Of a DNA stretch of 33,531 bases, positions 23,884 through 30,863 are shown piece by piece. Position 1 is the first letter of the stretch, and each line of letters starts with the position of its first letter. Origin of the DNA: Patescibacteria group bacterium (GTDB lineage Bacteria; Patescibacteriota; Patescibacteriia; 2-12-FULL-60-25); contig JAGOQY010000004.1 of the NCBI GenBank assembly GCA_018063125.1, positions 1-33,531 of the forward strand, read 5' to 3'. The notes under the pieces were generated by a model that was given only the letters and a program-made list of their open reading frames with translations, searched no databases and was not told the origin of the DNA. The translations under genes were made by a program, and so were the position numbers.

Positions 23884-25131
23884 ATGTCGGAACGTCTCAA
23901 GAAGATCCTTTTTGCGGTTGGATTCATTCTCCTTTCTATTGGAATGGGATATGGATTGTATCGACTGTTCTTTGCCGCACCGACACCCACAGCTCCGGGC
24001 GAAGAAGTGACACCTGGAATCGGCGGAGAGCTCCCCGGCTCTGGTCTTGGCGGACCGATTACGGGCGCGACACCGACGGAACCCGGCGAACTCCCGCTTG
24101 TTTTTGGAGATCCGGCTGGAACGCCAGACTCGACCGAAGTTGATACCACGGACTACGGAGCTAGCGTCAACATTCTTCAACGAAGCGTGACGCAAGCCGT
24201 CGTTCCTTCTTCGGATGGAGATGGCGTACGATTCTACAATCCCGAAGATGGACGCTTTTATCGCGTGAACGCAGACGGAACCATCACCGAGCTCTCTGGA
24301 CGTCAGTTCTTCAACGTCGAAGATGTTCAGTGGGGTAATTCCTCAGACCAAGCGATTTTGGAATTTCCAGATGGGACAAATGTCTTTTACGATTTTGACG
24401 CCAAACAACAAGTCACGCTTCCAAAACACTGGGAAGATTTCGAATTCGCTCCCGATGATACTCGAGTCGTGGCGAAAAGCATCGGAACAGACGAAGCGAA
24501 TCGTTTTCTTCTCACGGCAAACCCAGACGGTGGAGAAGCACAAGCCGTTGAGCCGCTGGGACGAAATGCGGATAAAGTCCACGTGAACTGGTCACCAAAC
24601 AGCCAGGTTATCGCCTACGCAGAGACAGGCGAATTGCGCAGTGGAAACGAGCAGGAAATCTTGATGGTCGGACAAAATCACGAAAATTTTCGATCCATCA
24701 TTGCTCCGGGACAGGATTTTCTTCCGAACTGGTCCCCCGCTGGAAAACAGATCGTCTTCAGCGTTTGGAATACGGATAATGGGAATCGTCCCAGCCTCTG
24801 GATCACCTCAGCAGAACCCGCAACCATGGGACAGAATCGCCGTCGGTTGAATCTCAACACGTGGGCCGATAAATGCACCTGGGCCTCAGAATCCGAAATC
24901 TACTGCGCGGTTCCACAGGGTCTTCCTTCTAATTCCGGACTTCAGCGCAATCTGTTCGCCACGCTTCCGGATGATATTTATCGCATCAACCTCGCGAGCG
25001 GCGTCTCGACAAAGATCAATCTTCCCAACCAAAATCGCCCTGTTCGACAACCCGTCCTCAATGCGGATCAAACGAAGCTCTTTTTCTCGGACGCTGAGAC
25101 TGGTCAGCTGATTAGCTACGATCTCCCATAA
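23884..25131 (+). CDS. TM-anchored beta-propeller (TolB/PD40-like) protein
   Basis: The 415-residue protein has an N-terminal membrane helix (about 8-28), then a Pro/Gly/Thr linker (about 32-80), and an outer domain made of repeated WD40/PD40-like units. Repeat signatures include WEDFEFAPDDTRVVAKS, VHVNWSPNSQVIAYAE, FLPNWSPAGKQIVFSV and PVLNADQTKLFFSD. The fold is like TolB or the DPP4-type propeller, used for protein-protein contacts outside the membrane. No enzyme motif is seen. I chose the ATG at 23884 rather than the TTG at 23875 because it is directly followed by the basic-plus-hydrophobic anchor and fits the promoter. It lies 3 nt before the DsbA-like gene and probably shares its transcript. 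Confidence 0.87.
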   Translation: MSERLKKILFAVGFILLSIGMGYGLYRLFFAAPTPTAPGEEVTPGIGGELPGSGLGGPITGATPTEPGELPLVFGDPAGTPDSTEVDTTDYGASVNILQRSVTQAVVPSSDGDGVRFYNPEDGRFYRVNADGTITELSGRQFFNVEDVQWGNSSDQAILEFPDGTNVFYDFDAKQQVTLPKHWEDFEFAPDDTRVVAKSIGTDEANRFLLTANPDGGEAQAVEPLGRNADKVHVNWSPNSQVIAYAETGELRSGNEQEILMVGQNHENFRSIIAPGQDFLPNWSPAGKQIVFSVWNTDNGNRPSLWITSAEPATMGQNRRRLNLNTWADKCTWASESEIYCAVPQGLPSNSGLQRNLFATLPDDIYRINLASGVSTKINLPNQNRPVRQPVLNADQTKLFFSDAETGQLISYDLP

Positions 25132-25134
25132 TCT

Positions 25135-25830
25135 ATGATGCATCGTACACGCCTCATCCTCCTTGTAAGCATCATCGGATTATTTATTTTGCTCACCGGA
25201 TGGCTTGTGTGGCGCGAAGTTGATCTTCGAATGAACTCGTTTGTTGCCGGTGCGCCGCCAGAAAATCTCCGCGAAGTGTTGCTCCCGCAAACCATCGACA
25301 TCAATCTGATGCGACCTCCGGCGCTTCGCCCGATCGATCCCGTGCGCTATGGCGATATCAATTCGCAGATGTCGGTCATTGAGTTCGGCGACTACGAATG
25401 TGAAGCGTGTCGTGCGAATGCGACCGCGATTCGAAATGTTCTCCCAGAATTTGATGGAAAAGTACGCTTCGTGTGGCGCGACATGCCGGTCACAGAAAGC
25501 CATCCTCACGCCATGAACGCGGCAATTTTTGCACGTTGCGCGGGATATCAAGGACGATACTGGGAAGCACATGATGCCCTCCTCAGTGCGGCGGCGCTCT
25601 CAAGCTCCGCGATTGATGCTCTCGCAAAACGATTAGACGTGAATCTCACCGCACTAGGCACCTGTCGGAATGACGGGGAAGTTCGACGAATTATCGAAGA
25701 AGATATCACCGCCGGTCGAGCCGATGGGGTGAACTCGGTTCCCCTCCTCTTCATCGGGACAAAAGCCTACAGCGGAACGCTCACAGAGGCTCAACTTCGT
25801 GAAGCTATTCGATCGTTTCTCGAATCATGA
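25135..25830 (+). CDS. Membrane-anchored DsbA/BdbD-like thiol-disulfide oxidoreductase
   Basis: The 231-residue protein has an N-terminal signal anchor (about 5-26) and a thioredoxin-fold domain with an inserted helical part (Thioredoxin_4/DsbA type). The active-site CxxC is in FGDYECEACRAN (Cys at about 87 and 90), and the cis-Pro loop is in GVNSVPLLFIG (about 203). It likely introduces or shuffles disulfides outside the membrane. One extra Cys pair (ARCAG and GTCRND) could form a structural disulfide. The stop overlaps the start of the next gene (ATGA), whose product is Cys-rich, and the two Cys-module proteins lie within 4 kb. This makes them likely substrates (inference). No DsbB or VKOR partner is in the window. 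Confidence 0.92.
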   Translation: MMHRTRLILLVSIIGLFILLTGWLVWREVDLRMNSFVAGAPPENLREVLLPQTIDINLMRPPALRPIDPVRYGDINSQMSVIEFGDYECEACRANATAIRNVLPEFDGKVRFVWRDMPVTESHPHAMNAAIFARCAGYQGRYWEAHDALLSAAALSSSAIDALAKRLDVNLTALGTCRNDGEVRRIIEEDITAGRADGVNSVPLLFIGTKAYSGTLTEAQLREAIRSFLES

Positions 25831-27263
25831 TCTCAAAGAAGTCCTCACAGAACATTGCTCGCCAATACCTCGCAAGTATCGGCGTTGGCGTTTTATGCGC
25901 AATCTCGATTGGATCTTTTTTCTACGGGGCAGAGGTTCTTGCCGCAGACACGCCAAAATTCATTGCTCCGCACTTGAATACGCCAATCCCCGGACTTAAT
26001 TTCAAAGATCATCCCATCGTCATTAACCCCACGGAAGGAACCGCAAAAATCACCTTTCTCAGTGCCTATATCGGTGCGGCGTACCGATATCTTCTGGGCG
26101 TCAGTATCGTTGCGGCGGCGGTCATGATTGTGTGGGGTGGGTTCAAATACATCATGGGATCGGTTTCGGATGTGCAGGATGGAAAAAACATCATCAAAGA
26201 CGCAATTATCGGACTCGTGCTCATCTTTGGAAGCTTTACGATTCTTGCGGCGCTGAATCCAACTTCGCTGACGGAGCTTAAACCTTTGACTGTCGAATAC
26301 GTGACACAAACTCCGCTTGAAGTTAGCAAGGTGTACAGCGAAGGCGTTCCGAACTCTGCCATGGCTTCCTGGGAAAAGAGCCCTCCGCAACAGGTTCCGC
26401 CACCGCCAGCCCCACCAACACCACCGACCGCCGATGGGAGTCAACCAGAACCAGCCCCCGCACAAACAGCCGTCGAAGGTTGCGGAGGTGCGGCATATCA
26501 ACCTGCTACGGCACTATGCAACTCTCAGGCAGATTGCGAACAACGATTTTGTAATCAAAAAGATTACACTCCTCCGGCGGGTCTTCCAGATCCAAGCACG
26601 TTAGTTGGCTTTATCGATATTTTTCCTCCAACACAAAAAGAGCAGATCATGGAAAAAGGAATTGGATTTTTTCCGGTTGGAGAACTCTGCTCCGGACCGA
26701 AAGGATGCGCAACAACAAAACTATTCAACATTACAACGCACGGACCGAGCGCGAAGCAAACGAACCTCGCTCGCATGCAAGGCGGAATGATTTTTCGCCC
26801 TGAAGTTCGTGATGGCCTTGTGAAAGCTGGTGCGGAAGCAAAGAAACGAGGATATTTTTTGATTGTCGGCGATGGCACACGAACGATCCCTGGCGTCGCA
26901 CAAGCCTGGTGTGCACGCGTGAAATCTTCGGGAGGTAGCCAGGGACTGGCGCGACCCGGCGCCTCTCCGCATCTTTTAGGCGTATCCGTGGATATTGCGC
27001 TCTATCAACTCATCGACGGCGGAACTCGCTACCGCCAACTCACCGTCGTTGGAATCTGCGGCCAAGTCGCAAACCAACAGGCGATCGGACTTGAACACAT
27101 GCGGACCATGGAAGAGATTATGACGTCAGCAGGCTTCAAACACATGTGCAGTGAAGTTCACCACTACAACTTCCGTGGTGTTTACTCCATTGACTGTACG
27201 CAGTGCGAATTTCCCGCAAAGTTCTGGGAAAAGGAATCTGAAAAAGCCTCGGGATGCAAATAA
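25827..27263 (+). CDS. TrbC/VirB2-like membrane protein fused to an M15/VanY-type peptidase domain
   Basis: This 478-residue protein has a signal peptide (hydrophobic about 16-36, cleavage after VLAA). The TrbC/VirB2-like module (about 50-162) has NTPIPGLNF, AYRYLLG, two TM helices with GGFKYIMG between them, and DAIIGLV. A Pro-rich spacer (about 188-215) and a short Cys cluster (four Cys at about 219-242) come next. The C-terminal domain (about 310-457) carries the zinc peptidase signature of VanX/VanY enzymes: His382 and Asp389 in SPHLLGVSVD, then Glu443 and His446 in EVHHYNF, with the same spacing as VanX. This predicts a D,D- or L,D-carboxypeptidase trimming cell-wall peptides, held at the membrane by a pilin-like module. 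Additional Cys pairs suggest disulfides. Whether the cut target is the own wall or a neighbouring cell is unknown. Confidence 0.88.
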   Translation: MISKKSSQNIARQYLASIGVGVLCAISIGSFFYGAEVLAADTPKFIAPHLNTPIPGLNFKDHPIVINPTEGTAKITFLSAYIGAAYRYLLGVSIVAAAVMIVWGGFKYIMGSVSDVQDGKNIIKDAIIGLVLIFGSFTILAALNPTSLTELKPLTVEYVTQTPLEVSKVYSEGVPNSAMASWEKSPPQQVPPPPAPPTPPTADGSQPEPAPAQTAVEGCGGAAYQPATALCNSQADCEQRFCNQKDYTPPAGLPDPSTLVGFIDIFPPTQKEQIMEKGIGFFPVGELCSGPKGCATTKLFNITTHGPSAKQTNLARMQGGMIFRPEVRDGLVKAGAEAKKRGYFLIVGDGTRTIPGVAQAWCARVKSSGGSQGLARPGASPHLLGVSVDIALYQLIDGGTRYRQLTVVGICGQVANQQAIGLEHMRTMEEIMTSAGFKHMCSEVHHYNFRGVYSIDCTQCEFPAKFWEKESEKASGCK

Positions 27264-27266
27264 TGA

Positions 27267-29084
27267 TTACGGATTCTCGTTGAGCGGCATACAACAGCGA
27301 AAGCTGTTTTCCGGAACCCGCTCGATGACATTGTGATGCGATCCCCCTCCCCAACGTTGCTGACATTTTGGATCCGCATTCTTGTTTGCGATGTGTGCAA
27401 TTGGGAAATAGAAAAAGTTCCCCCAGATATAATCTAGACCGACGCTTGATGCGGTATTTGAAGTCCGTTGCTCCACAGTTTTCTGCGCACCAGAATCGGT
27501 GAGCATGATCTCCTGCGCATTTCCGGAAAGATCGGCCACACCTTCGGGCGTAAAACAGCCCGGACGCGCTCCACTTGGTTGGAGCGCCGTTGCGGTCCGA
27601 GCTCTCTCCATCATCTCCTGAGTGGTTTTTGCATTCTGAGCTGTTTTTGAATTCGTGCTCTTTAATAACGCCGATCCACCAGCGGCTAAGAAACTATTCT
27701 CCGGTTTTGTCACCGCGCCACTGGAGGCGATCAAGGCTCCGGCTGCTTTTCCCTGAACTTCGAGGATGCTGAACGGCGTGGCGGCGCTTGGATTGTTATC
27801 GTAGTTGCAGGGCGCGGGAGGATTTGCCGTCTTTTCAACAGAATATTTGTCAGGAATGCGGGCATACACTCCATTAATCATGGTCGGGCCGTACTGATAT
27901 GTATTCTCTCCTTTCGGACCCAAGCAGGCGCGTGTCCATTCAGAATCTGCACACAGCCGCTTCCCCTGAGCCGCGCAATACCAATCCGCTTCAAATTGAG
28001 AGACGAGCTGAAATGGCTTTACTCCCTGTTGATTTGGCGCTTCAAAAATATCCATGCAAAATGACGGAACGATCTTTCCGGTCTTTTTCTGATATTCATC
28101 CGTTGCACGAATGGGAACCATCACATCCGGACAACGGCCCTGCGCCACAAAAACTCCATTCGCGTCTTGCACCACCGTTCCTGGCGCTGGTTTTCCCGGC
28201 TCAACAGGCGGTACTTTCGGGTCCGGAGGAACTTCAGGAGCGACCTTCCCGCCGGGGCCTTCCACATACACGGGAACTTCAACACCTGGACCCGACGGCT
28301 GTCCTGGAACCGTCGCGGCGGCCATCACGCGTTTTCGCTCTTCCACTAAATCCGTATACGATTTTTGAGCGATCACCGCAACTTTCAAGCCTTTAAAATC
28401 GACGAGCGCGGGATTCAGCGTGATCAGGATGACGTGAGCAGAGAGCACCATCACGAGCCCAATGATCGCATCTCGAATAATCTCTTTCCCGCGTTCAATG
28501 CTTGAGAGCGTTGTTCCGAGGATATAATGGAATCCTCCATAAACCACGGCGATCGACGCCGCCAGAAGAACGATCCCGAGCAAATATCGATACGCCGCAG
28601 AAACGTATTGCGCGAAAAATGGAATCACTGCCTCTCCCCCATCCACGACAACACGACTGGCGAAGGTGAGTCCAGGGATCGGAACATTCAACTTTGGAGG
28701 AAAAATGTCATCATCCGAAGGAGCCGCAGTTCCACCGGTGCTCGAAGAGCTCCCCGTATTTGCGCCGTATGATTGAGCGCTCACGGGAGGCGCGGAACAA
28801 ACTCCAGACCCCCCGCTTGCAATCGTCTGGCATTGCGCGTCGGTGAGCGTCGTCGGCTCACAAGTCACCCCTTCCAACGCGGAATTTGTGGTACTGGATA
28901 GAAGCTCTCCACATGTCGTCGCCTCTCCCGTCAAACAAATATTCTTCCCCGCATCACCCGTCTTCACACACTTACAGCACGCCGCTTGCGCCACCGACGT
29001 GGAAAAGATCGTCCCGACGAGAAACAGCGCCGTCGTAAGGCGTATTGCGGAAAGGAAAAATCGGACGGGACGATTCCGGTTCAT
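27267..29084 (-). CDS. TrbC/VirB2-like membrane protein with N-terminal eight-Cys module and C-terminal FGE-sulfatase (SUMF1) domain
   Basis: The 605-residue protein begins with a signal peptide (about 8-34, ending VAQAA). An eight-Cys module (36-96) has spacing C-C-x-C-x10-C-x7-C-x16-C-x9-C-x10-C. The TrbC/VirB2-like module (about 132-240) includes NVPIPGLTF, AYRYLLG, GGFHYILG and DAIIGLV. A Pro-rich spacer (about 260-303) leads to an FGE-sulfatase-like domain (about 315-600): FCMDIFEAPNQQG, AADWYCAAQGKRL-type segments (here SQFEADWYCAAQGKRLCADS), SEWTRACLG, VADLSGNAQEIM, and a final SFRCC. FGE-fold proteins may oxidise Cys in sulfatases or simply bind ligands; activity here is not predictable. 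About 70 residues near 440-510 form a Ser/Ala/Lys-rich insert unusual for the family. It is convergent with the M15 protein gene (3-base gap) and divergent from its closest paralogue. Confidence 0.88.
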   Translation of the reverse strand: MNRNRPVRFFLSAIRLTTALFLVGTIFSTSVAQAACCKCVKTGDAGKNICLTGEATTCGELLSSTTNSALEGVTCEPTTLTDAQCQTIASGGSGVCSAPPVSAQSYGANTGSSSSTGGTAAPSDDDIFPPKLNVPIPGLTFASRVVVDGGEAVIPFFAQYVSAAYRYLLGIVLLAASIAVVYGGFHYILGTTLSSIERGKEIIRDAIIGLVMVLSAHVILITLNPALVDFKGLKVAVIAQKSYTDLVEERKRVMAAATVPGQPSGPGVEVPVYVEGPGGKVAPEVPPDPKVPPVEPGKPAPGTVVQDANGVFVAQGRCPDVMVPIRATDEYQKKTGKIVPSFCMDIFEAPNQQGVKPFQLVSQFEADWYCAAQGKRLCADSEWTRACLGPKGENTYQYGPTMINGVYARIPDKYSVEKTANPPAPCNYDNNPSAATPFSILEVQGKAAGALIASSGAVTKPENSFLAAGGSALLKSTNSKTAQNAKTTQEMMERARTATALQPSGARPGCFTPEGVADLSGNAQEIMLTDSGAQKTVEQRTSNTASSVGLDYIWGNFFYFPIAHIANKNADPKCQQRWGGGSHHNVIERVPENSFRCCMPLNENP

Positions 29085-29092
29085 TCATGAGA

Positions 29093-29101
29093 AGTATAGC
29101 A
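29093..29101 (-). promoter_or_regulatory. Extended -10 promoter of the FGE-domain gene
   Basis: On the - strand TGCTATACT ends 8 nt before the ATG at 29084. A start 7 nt downstream would make this mRNA practically leaderless. It is divergent from the element at 29144-29152. Confidence 0.6.
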
Positions 29102-29143
29102 GTGAAAACGACCTCGCGGGAGATCCTCCGAGCGGCCTGCACG

Positions 29144-29152
29144 TGATACACT
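29144..29152 (+). promoter_or_regulatory. Extended -10 promoter of the lysozyme-like-domain gene
   Basis: TGATACACT ends 12 nt before the in-frame ATG at 29165, matching the spacing at other genes in the window. The TACACT hexamer is weaker than TATACT. It supports the ATG at 29165 over the GTG at 29153. Confidence 0.5.
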
Positions 29153-29164
29153 GTGCATGATTCG

Positions 29165-30808
29165 ATGGTTTCACGATCTAGGCTCATCTTTTCGATTGCG
29201 GGATTTCTGGCAAGCGTTTTTTTGTCGTTTTTCCCGAGCGTCGCCTCAGCCGCATGCTGCAAGTGTCACCCCGTAAATGCCCCATCCACAAACGTCTGTC
29301 TCACCGATCCGACATTTGATTGCCCACAGATCGTTTCCGGCTCTCAAAACGCGGCAATCCAAGGCTACACCTGCGAAACAGACGCTCTTTCGGATACGGC
29401 GTGCAAGGCGCTCAACTCAAATCCAAGTGCGGTATGCACCATCGGACCATCTCCCGCGCAAACCTATAAACCTCCAGCCGCGGGAACAGCTTCCGGTGAA
29501 GCGCCAGAAAAATTTGAAGAAATTAAATTCAATTTGAACGTTCCGATTCCAGGGCTCACATTTTCCCCCATCACGACGGTTGGTGCTGGAGGCGAAACAC
29601 GTCTGACAGTTCCATATTTTGCAGAATATGTGAGTGCTGTTTATCGATATCTTTTAGGCATCGTGGTATTCGCGGCCGGAATCATGGTGGTCTATGGTGG
29701 ATTCCACTACATTCTCGGAACCACGCTCTCGAGCGTCTCCAAGGGTCGACAGATTATCCGTGACGCGATCATCGGCCTCGTTCTCGCGTTCTCTGCGTAT
29801 ACGATTCTGACCGTTCTGAATCCCGCCACGACGACGCTGGATGCGATCAATATCTCGTACATCACACAACAGCCACATCTCACATCCGTTCCATCTGACT
29901 CCTATTTCAATGCTCTCAGAGCAGAAGGGAATGCGACGATCCCGGATGGACTCGGATCTTCGGGACAGCTCGAATCATCGCAAGGAGGATCTCCCCCAAA
30001 ATACAGCGGCTCAGGAACCATGCAGAGCGGAAGTTGCGAACTTGTGCTGAACCAAGCCGGGATTCCGACGGTCGAATCGCTGTATCAATGTGGAATCAAG
30101 GTTGCGAATGATGTGGGGATCCCACCCTGCTACACCGTCGTCGCAATCAATCATGAATCCTATCTCGCCCTTCCAAATCTTGCGGGACACGATGAGAACG
30201 TCACCGCAAAAGTTGGTAAAGGAGGTTCACTGATCTACGCGCGACAAAAATTTCTTGAATCCGGTGTCACCTACCAAGGAAAACCCATCACGGATGCCGG
30301 GATGATGAATGATGATACGATCGACTACACAAAAGAAGATTTAGGATTTGATAAACGTTTTTCACATGGTGGTGGAATCATGGGAATGACGATCCCCTGC
30401 ATCGCTGGAAAATGCTACTCCCAGCGAGATCGATTGGATCCATACAAAGGAATCGAAGGTCCAACGCTCGGCATTCGCGAAGCGATCAAAGCTTCAAAGA
30501 TGAGTGCGACGGATCCAGCGGCCGTCCGAAAAGTATGGGATCTGTATCGCGGCGTCGATCCGGCCGGACGCACAAAAGAGACGCTCGAGTGCTTCAAGAA
30601 AAAAAGCCCGATGGAGATGATCATTCCCATCCAATTTAATATTTGTCGCGGAGACCTTCCCCTGGATCCCGCAGGATGTAAATCCGCTGCTGCGGAGATG
30701 AAATCTCGTGGACTGCCGGTTCCCGAATCTGCGTGCGCTCCCGTTCTCAACTGTGCGGACAAACGCATGCCCATCAAAAAAGAAGATGGGAAGCTTCAAG
30801 TTCGATAA
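29165..30808 (+). CDS. TrbC/VirB2-like membrane protein with eight-Cys module and lysozyme/lytic-transglycosylase-like domain
   Basis: The 547-residue protein has a signal peptide (about 6-29, ending VASAA). The eight-Cys module (31-91) is spaced exactly as in the divergent neighbour. The TrbC/VirB2-like module (about 125-237) has NVPIPGLTF, VYRYLLG, GGFHYILG and DAIIGLV. A Ser/Gly-rich spacer follows. The C-terminal domain (about 290-495) has VVAINHESYLALPNLAGHD, where the Glu (about 331) sits like the catalytic Glu of lysozyme-type folds. It also has RFSHGGGIMGMT, like the G-x-M/G-L-M-Q motif of lytic transglycosylases, and later Cys pairs. This suggests peptidoglycan strand cleavage, but the assignment is by motif only and is less sure than the M15 call. 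The ATG at 29165 gives a clean signal peptide and fits the promoter spacing. Confidence 0.85.
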   Translation: MVSRSRLIFSIAGFLASVFLSFFPSVASAACCKCHPVNAPSTNVCLTDPTFDCPQIVSGSQNAAIQGYTCETDALSDTACKALNSNPSAVCTIGPSPAQTYKPPAAGTASGEAPEKFEEIKFNLNVPIPGLTFSPITTVGAGGETRLTVPYFAEYVSAVYRYLLGIVVFAAGIMVVYGGFHYILGTTLSSVSKGRQIIRDAIIGLVLAFSAYTILTVLNPATTTLDAINISYITQQPHLTSVPSDSYFNALRAEGNATIPDGLGSSGQLESSQGGSPPKYSGSGTMQSGSCELVLNQAGIPTVESLYQCGIKVANDVGIPPCYTVVAINHESYLALPNLAGHDENVTAKVGKGGSLIYARQKFLESGVTYQGKPITDAGMMNDDTIDYTKEDLGFDKRFSHGGGIMGMTIPCIAGKCYSQRDRLDPYKGIEGPTLGIREAIKASKMSATDPAAVRKVWDLYRGVDPAGRTKETLECFKKKSPMEMIIPIQFNICRGDLPLDPAGCKSAAAEMKSRGLPVPESACAPVLNCADKRMPIKKEDGKLQVR

Positions 30809-30815
30809 CTTTTTT
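30798..30815 (+). terminator. Weak AT-rich hairpin with T-run after the lysozyme-like-domain gene
   Basis: AAGTT and AACTT form a 5-bp stem with a CGAT loop, followed by a T-run ending at 30815. It overlaps the stop codon. The stem is short and AT-rich, so it would terminate only weakly before radA. Confidence 0.3.
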
Positions 30816-30863
30816 CCACAGATTGCACGGGTGTTGCGCATCTGCGAAGGTTGAAGAAAGACG

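Noticed and set aside
17412-25830. UGA read as glycine (Gracilibacteria/Absconditabacteria code)
   Set aside because: Several genes (pmm, dsbA-like, pheT) end naturally at UGA next to the start of the next gene.
29153-29164. GTG start for the lysozyme-like-domain protein
   Set aside because: It would abut the -10 hexamer with no leader and add MHDS before a signal peptide that starts cleanly at the ATG at 29165.
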